NCBI GenBank assembly: GCA_907163375.1
Contig: CAJQUW010000559.1
Coordinates: 1 to 64,000 of the forward strand
From: Prostheceraeus crozeri
Taxonomy: Eukaryota; Platyhelminthes; Polycladida; Euryleptidae
Direction of reading: 5' to 3'
Length of the DNA: 64,000 bases
Shown: piece after piece, positions 44,505 through 53,434 of the stretch
Position numbering within the stretch: position 1 is the stretch's first letter
Layout of the letters: the number at the start of each line of letters is the position of its first letter
Made by a program: the position numbers and the translations under genes
Notes under the pieces: generated by a model
Database searches by the model: none
What the model saw: only the letters and a program-made list of their open reading frames with translations
Told to the model about the DNA's origin: nothing

Positions 44505-44855
44505 TTAACGCTTAGAGCCAAAGATATTACCCAATAGGTTGCCCACGGCAGGAGCTATCATTGGAAGTATTGCTGAAAGGAAACCGCCCTTTTGTGTTAA
44601 AGTTTTCCTCGTTCTTTGAAGGGTGACTTTAGGATTGGAGATAAAACGCAATTTCGTAGCATATCGCTTAAGTAACTTTCGTTGTTTTGGTGCTAATTTC
44701 TTCGTCCTCAACTTCCTCACATGAGAAATAATTTCACAAATGAATTTATCGTTAGCATGTCGTATAGCATTGTATCGCTGATTTGCTTTCATTCGTCGGA
44801 GAGCTTGAATGGCTGAAGAAAACTTTGAAGACTTTTGACTTTTACGTTTCGCCAT
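44505..44855 (-). CDS. Small basic Polinton protein with hydrophobic tail, 116 aa
   Basis: An Arg/Lys-rich helical first part (AIRHANDKFICEIISHVRKL) is followed by QKGGFLSAILPMIAPAVGNL, a Gly-Gly-preceded hydrophobic segment. This combination is frequent next to the ATPase in Polintons and recalls adenovirus core or membrane-active peptides. QKGG-F could be a protease site. Function is inferred by position. Confidence 0.6.
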   Translation of the reverse strand: MAKRKSQKSSKFSSAIQALRRMKANQRYNAIRHANDKFICEIISHVRKLRTKKLAPKQRKLLKRYATKLRFISNPKVTLQRTRKTLTQKGGFLSAILPMIAPAVGNLLGNIFGSKR

Positions 44856-44906
44856 TTTCCGTGTTAGTCTTTGCTAAAACCTATCTTTACCACATTTGCA
44901 TAGGTA

Positions 44907-45230
44907 CTAACTATTGCGGCATAAGTGACACTCGAAATGAGTAATATCACAGTGGTTACATTTGCAAAGTTGAATGCAATTACGTATGAAACAGCGTTGA
45001 CAAAAAGCATGCTTACATCTCTTGAAGATGCGCTTTTCATTTCCATCCTTTCGCTTACATACATCACAACACATAGTTTCACCGTTACTGATGTCTATAG
45101 CAAGTCTTTTTGAAGATATGAATTTGCTAGCCTTTTCTAAATAATAGACACATGTACAGAAGGAATATACTTCGAGAGTGAGCAGACATAGCTCGAAAAC
45201 CAGTTGTGCTACAATCAAGTACCACTGCAT
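44907..45230 (-). CDS. Membrane-anchored RING-like Cys-rich protein, 107 aa
   Basis: The N-terminal third is hydrophobic (WYLIVAQLVFELCLLTLEVY), a likely membrane segment. The C-terminal part is packed with Cys and His: CCDVCKRKDG, FKRCKHAFCQRCF, CKCNHCDITHFECHLC, which fits a RING-like double zinc site. RING proteins often act as ubiquitin ligases. The start was moved to the first ATG. Confidence 0.5.
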   Translation of the reverse strand: MQWYLIVAQLVFELCLLTLEVYSFCTCVYYLEKASKFISSKRLAIDISNGETMCCDVCKRKDGNEKRIFKRCKHAFCQRCFIRNCIQLCKCNHCDITHFECHLCRNS

Positions 45231-45232
45231 TT

Positions 45233-45643
45233 TCAATTTTTCTTTATGGAAATTTGAATGTGAATATCTGAAATCGCTTCAATCACTAGACTGCTACCAT
45301 GATGGTTAAATGCGTTAAGACGTTCAGCAATTTTTATCATATGTCTTTTAAAAAATTCTTCGGGGTGATCTACCACTTCCATTGAATAAGAAGCAAAATG
45401 GAAAGAGCGACTTTCCACCTCTTCCTTTCCAAAATGACTAAACTTAATTTTCGCAATTAATCGCGCCATGATAATGCTATCAGAGAATGTATTCATTAAC
45501 TCTAGAAATAGAGTGCTAGCATCATCGACCACTGCTTCGATGTCGGTCTCATCTTTATGAAAATTTATCACATAATCTTGAACAGCTCCTTTTAAACTTT
45601 GCCTATGAAAATGTAATGTTTCGCAGTCGTTTGAGAAAGACAT
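45233..45643 (-). CDS. Polinton protein of unknown function, 136 aa
   Basis: MSFSNDCETLHFHRQSLKGA opens a compact alpha/beta protein with IIMARLIAKIKFSHFGKEEV and ESRSFHFASYSMEVV, then a helix and strands to the end. A domain of this style is common in Polintons and virophages and may bind DNA. I cannot name it with certainty. Its stop lies just before the RING-like gene. Confidence 0.45.
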   Translation of the reverse strand: MSFSNDCETLHFHRQSLKGAVQDYVINFHKDETDIEAVVDDASTLFLELMNTFSDSIIMARLIAKIKFSHFGKEEVESRSFHFASYSMEVVDHPEEFFKRHMIKIAERLNAFNHHGSSLVIEAISDIHIQISIKKN

Positions 45644-45730
45644 GATCGCCCTTTATCTAACCCATCCATTTCATGAAAACAACAACTCTTCTCATAGTAA
45701 CATTTATTGAATAACGGTAACAAGCATGCA

Positions 45731-46261
45731 TTATAAATCAATGGTTTGAAAGAGATAAAATAGATACAGCTGGTAACTATCATACAGCGAGCAATGATAA
45801 CCATACAGGACTTTGGCAGTGTTGAGGTAAGGAGGAAAGAAGCATTGGTTATGAACGTAGCTACTACAACGAATAGACAAAATAGGAACACACAAATCCT
45901 TAAAACGTTTCGTGACTTCATGATAATGTTGATTCACTCTACTATCCCAAGGCGGGAGCAAAATATCATCAATGATTAGATTGGGAAATACTTTCCTCTC
46001 CTTACCAGGATTATTACAAAAGATGCGTATAACATTGAAAGCAGCTAACCATCGTTTAAAGTCAATAAGAAGAGCACTCTCACAAGAAAAGCCATAGTCT
46101 TGCAAATATTTCAGATTAAGTCCATGAATGTGTTTTCTCGCCCATTGATCAACATTGGGATCGCAGTTGGCATGTTGATGATAGACACTAACAATCTGAT
46201 ATGTCCAATTGTTCATAGCAATAGCATTGAGCTCCTGTACAGGTTCACCCTCACAATCCAT
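45731..46261 (-). CDS. Exonuclease-like candidate (DEDD fold), 176 aa
   Basis: It starts MDCEGEPVQELNAIAMN, an Asp-x-Glu at the end of a first strand followed by a turn and a second strand, as in DEDD 3'-5' exonucleases (D-x-E). Later come KHIHGLNLKYLQDYGF and LIDFKRWLAAFNVI, matching the His/Asp-rich middle of that fold. A C-terminal hydrophobic stretch ends the frame. The remaining acidic residues were not placed, so this is a candidate only. Confidence 0.4.
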   Translation of the reverse strand: MDCEGEPVQELNAIAMNNWTYQIVSVYHQHANCDPNVDQWARKHIHGLNLKYLQDYGFSCESALLIDFKRWLAAFNVIRIFCNNPGKERKVFPNLIIDDILLPPWDSRVNQHYHEVTKRFKDLCVPILSIRCSSYVHNQCFFPPYLNTAKVLYGYHCSLYDSYQLYLFYLFQTIDL

Positions 46262-46313
46262 AAAAATGATGATAGAAGCCTAAAACGGAAAATTACACAT
46301 CTAAGGAAACGGT

Positions 46314-46452
46314 CTATAACATATTACAAAATGAAGAATTACATCGATGCTTTTCACGGCAAAATACACAAATGATATGATGGCAACGAGGAAGTAAAAT
46401 GTATCTAATAAGACCACGTCCACGACACTCAAAGCACATAAGCGAATTGTCA
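46314..46452 (-). CDS. Small RING-like protein
   Basis: The short frame reads MCFECRGRGLIRYILLPRCH, then HIICVFCREKHRC, with a C-x2-C, C-x-H and C-x2-C spacing of a C3HC-type RING. It is the second of three RING-like units in the right part of the Polinton. The true 5' end is uncertain; the frame is open further upstream but overlaps the next gene. Confidence 0.4.
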
Positions 46453-46473
46453 TAGGGTAGAGTTAGGAAAGGA

Positions 46474-47251
46474 CTAGTAATTCTCCTTCTTTGATTTGCG
46501 TTTGGAGGTAGCATTCTTGTCCGACTTGCGCTTCGTACCACTGCCGTTAAGGATTTGATCAATTATGTCGTCCACGTTGGGTTGTTTTGGGCTATATAGG
46601 ATGGATTCCATATGCATAGAGAGAGAGGCTATTTTATTATCCTTATGCCGACCGTAATATACTCCATTCACTTTGAAAAGGATATCCCAAGTGCCTTCTC
46701 CGAGCTCGTCGCATGTGATGGATGTTGAATGATCTCCCTCCTTCTTATAGTAAGTGCACCAATGTGATACCGGTAGGCAAATTTGATTGCCATCCCAAAT
46801 CTTTCTATAGGGAGTATCCTTGTCATCTCTCGCCTTCCACTCTTGAGCAAGAGGAGTAGGAATGTCCATATCTAATGTCACGTACTCTTCAATAATATCA
46901 AGTTGGTGGCGAATGTACGGACTCACGGGGATCAGTATGTAGTCCCCATACTGATTGCGCATTATCTTGACGTCTGTGGAAGGGAGCATTCCGGTTTGTA
47001 GGACTACGCTATGATCGTCATAACGCAAGAGTTGTTTAAATTTACGCTGTAGCGGTGTAGGATTATGTACCTTGGTTGTTTCTTCCACCGGCCTCAGTTG
47101 TAGATGATCTGATTGTAGCGAACCTTGTAACGCCTGACCGCCACTTCGTCCTACTAGTGTAGCAGCAGATGGAGTAGATGCCTGAAAATGAAAAAGATCG
47201 TATTAAGTTAACATTCAAGGGAGGAGAGGGAGGGAAATAGCGACTTACCAT
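46474..47251 (-). other. Polinton gene of unknown function with ATG exon and intron
   Basis: An ATG at 47251 is followed at once by GTAAGT, and an acceptor TTTTCAG at about 47182 begins an exon reading Ala-Ser-Thr-Pro-Ser, open to 46474. The protein contains LLRYDDHSVVLQTGMLPSTD and YGDYILIPVSPYIRHQLDII and ends with a nuclear-localisation-like tail (KRKSDKNATSKRKSKK). The leader mirrors that of the polymerase gene at the other end. I do not recognise the family. Confidence 0.55.
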
Positions 47252-47397
47252 TTTAGTTAGGTAATATAATAGGGAACAAGAAAGAGAGAATGTGCGTCCG
47301 TCACTTGTACGATTCAATGATAGTATGATTCTCGCTGTGGGAAGCTCTCTATTTATAATGAAATGCTGGAGTCTCATTGGACGGCGTCTCTCATTGG
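47249..47397 (-). promoter_or_regulatory. Right-end promoter: CCAAT boxes, TATA, leader
   Basis: On the minus strand CCAATG occurs at 47392-47397 and 47374-47379, TATAAATA at 47350-47357, then a leader with ACAAGTGACGGACGCAC and a CT-rich run, and ATG at 47251. The words and order match the polymerase promoter at 29951-30112. Confidence 0.7.
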
Positions 47398-47439
47398 ACA
47401 ATAGCATCAAGTTGTTTCCCATCATGGGAGATAGACCTT

Positions 47440-47568
47440 GGCAGTTGAATAGATTTCCTCAGAACACAAAGGGCAATGTTTAGTCTTCAAAGTCGCATAA
47501 CATGAAGAACAGAGAGAGGTATGAGCACATGGTAGACACTCAGATGGGTCTCCACTGAATTCGTCTCA
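47440..47568 (-). other. RING-finger coding segment at the right TIR
   Basis: The minus strand reads ECLPCAHTSLCSSCY then KHCPLCSEEI, a C3HC4-like RING of the IAP type. It directly abuts the terminal repeat and ends soon after the RING. Where the protein would start is unclear. Fossil part. Confidence 0.5.
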
Positions 47569-48111
47569 TCATAAGCTTTCAAACGAGCTATCATATGTCT
47601 CCATCCGACCACTGGAAGGCAAAATTGAAGCAAGCTCTCCCGGGGGGGGTAGGGTGGGAAAAACTTCTCGACCTAACTTTTGACGAGGAAGACGATGGCA
47701 GCACTCGCGCATTGGATTTCCTCCCCCCCGGGGGTGGAAAACTTGTCGATCTAACTTTTGATGAGGAAGACGATGGTAGCACTCGCGCATTGGATTTCCT
47801 CCCTCCCTCCCCCCCCGGGGTGGAAAACTTGTCGATCCAACTTTTGATGAGGAAGACGATGGTAGCACTCGCGCATTGGATTTCCTCCCCCCCCGGGGTG
47901 GAAAAACTTGTCGAGCCCATTTTTGACGAGGAAGACGATGGACACCACGTCCACCAGGCCGGCACACCACGTCCACCAGGCCGGCACCCAAGCCCACCCG
48001 GGCGGCACAACACCCCAGGACAGGGAGGAGGAGGAGGAAGAGAGGAGGGGGGGTAGGGTGGGAAACGGCCGCCATCTTGCGCTATCTGGTGTTTGTCACT
48101 TGCTTACTACT
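47569..48111 (-). repeat. Polinton right terminal inverted repeat
   Basis: It is the inverse of 24156-25105, ending GCTTACTACT at 48111. It has fewer internal units than the left end and an extra short duplication of GCCGGCCTGGTGGACGTG near 47950. The outer 150 bases match the left end almost perfectly. Confidence 0.92.
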
Positions 48112-48117
48112 ATAATT
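48112..48117. repeat. Polinton target-site duplication, right (ATAATT)
   Basis: Exact copy of 24150-24155. Confidence 0.95.
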
Positions 48118-48687
48118 TCATGTCGTTAAGTTGATCTGTCATGGCCTCCATCTGCTGCGCTTCCTCTAGAAGCTGATCGAGTTTCCATCTTTTATTCACA
48201 GCGTTTTTGATAAGTGTCTTGTCATCAGTGGTTTGAATAATGTGCTCAAGTATCCTGTCATCACTATCAACAAAATCACAATAATTGGCTTTTTCTCTAA
48301 GCCGCGCAGCATACCCATTGGTTCATGCCTATTGGGTCGCATCTTGTTAAACAGAAACTTCATATGCTGGGTATTAATCTTTCTCATGAAATGATTGTCT
48401 AGGTTACATTTCAGTGTGGCGTATACATCTTTTGTCACACCCTTGGGTAAAGTGGTGGGGTTTGATAGGTGCTTAGCCAAACGCCTTACCTCTGGCCCTC
48501 CGTAAATCAGGACAGCAGCCTTTCTATCTTCTGGATCACTAATCCTACGAAATCTGAATTCAGTTTCAATCCCCTCTATCCACTCTTCCCACTGCATGCC
48601 TGTGGCAGCAGCATCGCCGATAGGGTGAAAAGGTGTGGCTCTCAAATCACGGTTCTCTATTGCTGTAGTAGCCGTTCCCGTCGCCAT
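48118..48687 (-). CDS. Gypsy gag, N-terminal part (fossil)
   Basis: The frame starts MATGTATTAIENRDLRATPF directly at the inner edge of the 5' LTR. MQWEEWIEGIETEFRFRRIS followed by KAAVLIYGGPEVRRLAKHL is the capsid-region pattern of Mag/SURL Gag proteins. Gag forms the particle shell. The Polinton has inserted toward its end; the zinc knuckle is at 24149 and below. Fossil part. Confidence 0.8.
48671..48687 (-). promoter_or_regulatory. Candidate Gypsy primer-binding site
   Basis: On the minus strand TGGCGACGGGAACGGC begins one base after the LTR. It starts TGG, as tRNA primer sites do, and would pair with a tRNA ending CGTCGCCA. The A of the gag ATG immediately precedes it, so start codon and primer site overlap. 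The tRNA identity was not checked. Confidence 0.5.
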
Positions 48688-48909
48688 TGTAATATCTGAT
48701 GTAATCTAATCTAAGTTGCTATCTTTACAGCTCTATGCTGTATTAATCAGTATACACATTAGCATGCACAATATAAAGGGTACATGGGTTCTCGGCTAAA
48801 AACACAGCGTACACGCATAAGAAAACTGAGTGTGTATTTAAACCATGAACATATTCAAACAAAGTTAAAGAATAGAAATATGTCCAATCTCATAGAGTGA
48901 GATATTACA
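48688..48909 (-). repeat. Gypsy 5' LTR
   Basis: Starts TGTAATATC and ends GATATTACA, matching 19057-19283 with about four substitutions and one small indel. Followed by the duplication GCATC at 48910. Confidence 0.95.
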
Positions 48910-48914
48910 GCATC

Positions 48915-49841
48915 TATTAGACAAGTTTACCAATTGAATTGAAAGAAGTATATGTTGAATAAATTACTATGTGTCAGTCAATCGTTTGGATTTCGAGCTA
49001 TATTGACATCAATGTAGAGTAGAGCTTACCTTTAAATTTGACGAAGTTCCTTGCCGAACTTTCAGCACAGTCGAGCATTTCGTGCAACAGGCGCAGTCCT
49101 CGTTGACTTCGAAAAAAAGTTCAATCGATCTCGGATTACTCAAAATCTTGTTTTTGTATCCACCTGGTCATCACTATCATTTGTGGATGTCGTTGAAATT
49201 AGTGCTTCTTGTTCTGAAGTCTGGCCTGCACACATGCGCTTCGTGCTCTTAAAATATTTCTTCATTTTCTTTCGTGTCTTTTTTGTGGCCGACCGCCTCC
49301 AGCACAAAAATGAAATGAAATGATCTTCCTTGATCAATGACCTGTATTTCTACAACGCATTCACAAAGTAGGATTGTCAGGCGCCTGGAGTCTGGCTGAG
49401 CGCAGCGAAGTTTGGGTAACTGGTGAAAACAATCCTATTGTTTTGATGGCTACACTATGCAGACATACGCGTCTTCAAGGCGCCATTCGATCGGTCGGTG
49501 GGCGAGATCAAAGACGAGAGCGGGAGAGGAATGGACAATCCTTGTCATAGTTGAGCACGGCTTCAGCAGCATACCGCTCCCCAAGTGTTACAAGAGGAAC
49601 AAAAGTAACTTCATAGATATCTCTACCTGGTGTCTGCGCTCGAGGTTGAAGGAGACAATTCATTTGCAGCACGATTCCAACCAGCCGAATCGCGAATCGC
49701 TTTAAAATAAAATCAGTCCGATTCGATTATCCGAACCGATTTTTCGACAAACTTCCGATTCGATTATCTGATTCGAAAATGAAGTTCCGAATGTTCGGAT
49801 AATCGGAATTTTTAGTCCGATTATCCGATTGCCCACCTCTG
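48915..49841 (-). other. hAT right part
   Basis: This is the rest of the hAT element beyond the Gypsy insertion. A minus-strand frame (49140-49337) reads KKTRKKMKKYFKSTKRMC and then an acidic Ser/Thr-rich stretch, possibly the transposase head. GATTATCCGATT repeats begin near 49710 and run to the end. Confidence 0.5.
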
Positions 49842-49969
49842 CTAGCGATAAATTCTAGAAATCAGCTAGCTCGAACTAAATTCAAATAAATTATTCGAAC
49901 TAAATTCAAATAAAAAACAAATTTCTAAACAATAATAAAAATTTCAACTACAAAATAGTGAAAATGTAT

Positions 49970-50245
49970 GTTTGCTCCGAGGCTCGTACTACCGATCTCA
50001 GCTTTTGCGGACACTTCAGCCACTGAGCTACTGAGACACGCGTTACTTTGTTAGTCAACTTGTCTCTTATTCAGTTGCTGCAGTCAGGTCAGGAGTATGG
50101 GATGCATAGCACGCTTATACCTTTTTCGGACACTTCAGCCACTGAGCTACTGAGACACGCGTTACTTTGTTAGTCAACTTGTCTCTTATTCAGTTGCTGC
50201 AGTCAGGTCAGGAGTATGGGATGCATAGCACGCTTATACCAGGCA
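49970..50245 (-). repeat. tRNA-derived SINE-like sequence with a 120-base tandem duplication
   Basis: On the minus strand TAGCTCAGTGGCTGAAG matches a tRNA A box and GGTAGTACGAGCC, about 35 bases on, resembles a B box. The segment from CGGACACTTCAGCC to CACGCTTATACC (50009-50124) is repeated almost exactly at 50129-50241. It lies in the piggyBac region just upstream of the main exon. Confidence 0.55.
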
Positions 50246-50332
50246 TAGGCAGACATTCAAGAATGCAAGCTCGTATTGTAGATCACAAGTGATGTAAATA
50301 GCATATAAGCACGCTCATATTTATTATTTCAG

Positions 50333-51833
50333 ATGGCTTTTGCGGAGCTCAACATTCTGGGACGAATCCAATACCTTCAACTTTCCAGACTAAACCAAAA
50401 TGGGTGAAAAACAAAGAGTTCGAAAATAAAAGCTATCTGGTTCCTGAAGCAAACTACAGTGCTTATCAAGATTTTTTGCCAGTTCAATTATTCGAATTAT
50501 TTTTCGACACAGAAATGTTTGAATTATTTGTTACAGAGAGTCGGCGTTATTATTACAGAAAGGCTTGTCTGATACGATCATTTCTGTTGGAGATCATTTC
50601 TGTGTCGGGCTACAGTTCAGCTCCTCGAAAGAGATATTTCTGGGATCAATATGATGACGTACGTAACCATGCCATATACAATGTAATGCGACGCAATAGG
50701 TATGAAAATTAGGCAGTGTTTACTTTTTATGATAATATTAAATTAGATCCTCATGATAAATTTTCAAAGGTTAGAAACATGGCATCATAATTGAAAAATA
50801 GATTTATACGCAATTTTCAACCAGTTCAGCAGATTAGTCATGACGAATCTATCATAGAATATTTCGGAAAACACAGCTGTAAACAGTGTATCCGTAATAA
50901 ACCAATTCGATTCGGGTATAAAGTTTGGTGTTTGAGTTCGACAAATGGATACCTTATAAATTTCGATTTCTACCAAGGAAAAACATCAGAAAGAAACTGT
51001 GGTTTAGAGAAGGTTGTTGGAAAATGCGGTGCAACAGTGATTCATTTACTGAGCGAATTACCTCCTGACAAAAAACAATTTCCCTATGAAATTTATTTTG
51101 ATAATTTATTCAGCGGTTATGAATTACTAATGTACTTAGAAAATGAGAATTACCTCTGTACAGGTACAATTCGAGACAATCGCTTACGCGAATGTCCAGT
51201 TCTCCATCAAAATGATATGAAAAAAACTGCCAAGAGGTACTTACTGATCAGCTACGGACATAGCAAACGGAATACATGTCTGCAGATGGATGGACAATTC
51301 CATTGTTACCATGATATCAACAGCTCATGGGAATAATCCTATTTCACAAGTAAAGAGACTTTCTAATAAAGAAAAGAAGATTATCACAATAAGCTGCCCC
51401 AATGTTGTAAAGCAATATAATAGTAACATGGGCGGGACTGACCAGTTAAACCAAGACGCAAATCGTCTAAGAATTGGTATCAGAGGGAAGAAATGGTGGT
51501 GGGGAATTTTCACGTGGATGTTAGACATCGCGATCACAAATGCTTGGAATCTTTCAAAATCATCCGGAAACTTTATGACACAAATTGAGTTTCGAAGGCA
51601 ATTAGCAATCGCATATTTGAAAATGTATGGCAATTCTCCGATGTCAAGCAAGGCCATCGGCCAAGTATCAACGCACAAAACTAGATTCTCAAAAGGATGG
51701 GATGAACCACTTTATTGTTCCGTTCAACCGTCGCCGATGTGCTGGAAGTGACTGCCGACGCCATCCATCGACAAAGTGTGAGAAATGTGATGTTGGTTTG
51801 TGCGTTAACTGTTTTAAATATTTCCATACCTAG
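50333..51833 (+). pseudogene. piggyBac transposase, catalytic part
   Basis: The exon begins after a TTATTATTTCAG acceptor. It reads KPKWVKNKEFENKSYLVPEA, the first Asp in QQISHDESIIEYFGKHSCKQ, the second in IYFDNLFSGYELLMYLENE, the third in NMGGTDQLNQDANRLRIG, with KKWWWGIFTWMLDIAITNAW, and a Cys-rich end (RRCAGSDCRRHPSTKCEKC then CVNCFKYFH). All three catalytic Asp of the piggyBac DDD enzyme are therefore present. The gene is dead: in-frame stops at 50710-50712 and 50788-50790, and frame changes near 51330 and 51740. A domesticated PGBD-type gene is unlikely for the same reason. Confidence 0.88.
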
Positions 51834-52399
51834 TGACAAGAATATTTCAGATAACAAAATTTCAATTTTGCACTCACGATAATCACAATTCTGTTTGATT
51901 ATGAACTTTTTGAGTACGATCTTGTTACTGAAATTTCAATACACGTGAATTCATTTATAATAATCGACATTACTTTTTTTATCAATTTATAACGGATAAT
52001 TTATTTTCATATAGCCATACAGGCTTGCAGAAATTACAAAATTACTTCAATTTTACACATCTAATTAGTAATGGGATATAACTAGACTATTCATGTCGTA
52101 TGTATGCGTAAGGTTAATTAATATCATGACATTTATCAGAAACAATCTCTGTCACACGTATTGTCCTAGCGTTACATATATGTAACGATCAGAGATCTTC
52201 TATAATTTGCATGAAATGAAAAAGATAAGTATCCAACTACTCTCACACGCATTATACAACCACAATCAATAATTTTGTATAACAAAATACAAAAAAATTA
52301 TTTTTAAAAAATTCAGGATAATATGGGCTTTTTAAGGAGGCTTTTTCATAAGGGTTATCAAGTGAATCCCATTCTCCTTTAAACTACTCCCGATACGTA
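51834..52399. other. piggyBac 3' flank, no gene
   Basis: AT-rich, with several TTAA sites and the third palindromic copy at 52165-52188. I cannot place the piggyBac 3' terminus with confidence. Confidence 0.4.
52165..52188 (+). repeat. Palindromic repeat, copy 3
   Basis: CCTAGCGTTACATATATGTA then ACG, identical to copy 1 for 22 bases, and preceded by a similar TATTRT. It is followed after 15-45 bases by TATAATTTGCATG, also found after copy 1. Confidence 0.6.
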
Positions 52400-53165
52400 A
52401 TAACTATATGCAAAATACTCCCGATTCAATAAATAAAATTAATGAATTTCATAGTTTTTTAAATAAGCATCACCCTAATATAAAATTCACAACCGAGATT
52501 GGTAACAGCCAGATAGCATTTCTTGATGTTTTTATTAAAACTGATCCTGGTTTCGAAATCTCCATATATCGTAAACCTCAACAATGATGGAATAATCTGC
52601 AGTCATACCGTACATAGGAGTAGTATCCGAAAAATCAAAACTGAATTTGAAAAGAATGTATAAAAAATATAACGTAGACGCAAAAGTGGTTTTTAGCACA
52701 AGCAAAGTAAAATCGTATTTCTAACTTAAAAGTAAGTCAATTCCGTTGATGAAGTCGTGTGTTGTTTATGAATTTTCATGCTTGGGCGATCCAAGTAGCT
52801 AATACATTGGCAAAACTAAACGCCGACTTCAACAGCGGATTGATGAACATAAAAAGAGTCCGACAGCAATTAATGAGCATTTGCATAACTGTAGTAGATG
52901 TAACTCAGAAATTGATCAACAATTTAATATTATGTACAAAGGTAACACAGATTGTGAGATTAGCATTGTTGAATAGATATTCGAAACGTCGGACAACCCT
53001 AGTGGTTTTTATTTTCCTGGTTAAAGCGATTACGCAATTCATTTTACAAAAACACACCATTACTCCAGGAATGGCCAAACACTTAAAATCATTGTTGAGG
53101 CTCATAAAATCAAAGATAGGCAGCCAAAAATTAATCGTTGGGTACTTTGTCTATCCCATATGATA
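52400..53165 (+). pseudogene. Penelope-like element relic: RT end plus GIY-YIG domain
   Basis: One frame reads KINEFHSFLNKHHPNIKFTT and IAFLDVFIKTDPGFEISIYR KP, the distal RT region of Penelope-like elements. Further on, with frame changes, come VVYEFSCLGDPSS, YIGKTKRRLQQRIDEHKK and INEHLHNCSRCN, a GIY-YIG endonuclease with the YIG intact. Several stops and shifts show it is decayed. The 5' part is missing. Confidence 0.75.
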
Positions 53166-53434
53166 GCAGTAAAAACCCCATAATTCATTTGTGTTGCTTT
53201 TCTTCTTTATTTCTAAATAACTTGATCTGATGACGTTTATTATTCCGATTTCATTCCGAGACATTACAAAGTCGGTCTTGTAAAGTCGTTATTTTACCGA
53301 TCGTCTCGCATTTGTTCGTCAGAATGTCTACAGTGAGAATTTGAATTTTAGAAGTCCGTCCTCATTGCTAATGGCTATCCGTCATTTTTCATTGAAAATA
53401 CTGTAAAGCGTCTATTGCCAAAGATGTCATACAT

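Larger units (their letters stand above)
24156..48111. mobile_element. Polinton/Maverick element, 23,956 bases, fossil
   Basis: Terminal inverted repeats start AGTAGTAAGCAAGTGAC, flanked by the 6-base duplication ATAATT, and enclose the Polinton gene set: polymerase B, integrase, packaging ATPase, adenain-like protease, jelly-roll capsid and penton-like proteins. It landed in the gag region of the Gypsy element, so it is the younger of the two. The outer 150 bases of the two ends are almost identical, also pointing to a young insertion. Many genes look whole, but I estimate about ten breaks overall plus one MITE insertion, so it is a broken copy. Confidence 0.96.
19057..48909 (-). mobile_element. 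Gypsy-type LTR element (Mag/SURL-like), fossil, with nested inserts
   Basis: Two LTRs of 227 and 222 bases begin TG and end CA and are flanked by the 5-base duplication GCATC (19052-19056 and 48910-48914). The minus strand carries gag, zinc knuckle, aspartic protease, reverse transcriptase, RNase H and integrase in Gypsy order. The LTRs differ by about four substitutions and one small indel, roughly 2 percent, so insertion was fairly recent. A Polinton and a hAT-like element have landed inside it. Apart from these two inserts the coding part looks broken in a few places. Confidence 0.95.
16715..49841 (-). mobile_element. hAT element, split by a nested Gypsy element
   Basis: The ends are CAGAGGTGGGC (16715) and GCCCACCTCTG (49841), flanked by identical 8-base duplications CTAGCGAT (16707-16714 and 49842-49849). 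Subterminal regions at both ends repeat the phrase GATTATCCGATT many times. Without the nested insert the element is about 3.27 kb, the size of an autonomous hAT. The minus strand encodes the C-terminal transposase domain at 17155-17709. It sits in an intron or gap of the piggyBac gene. Confidence 0.92.

Noticed and set aside
50333-51833. Domesticated piggyBac (PGBD-type) host gene
   Set aside because: Two in-frame stops and two frame changes, plus a 33-kb insertion between its exons, show that it is dead.
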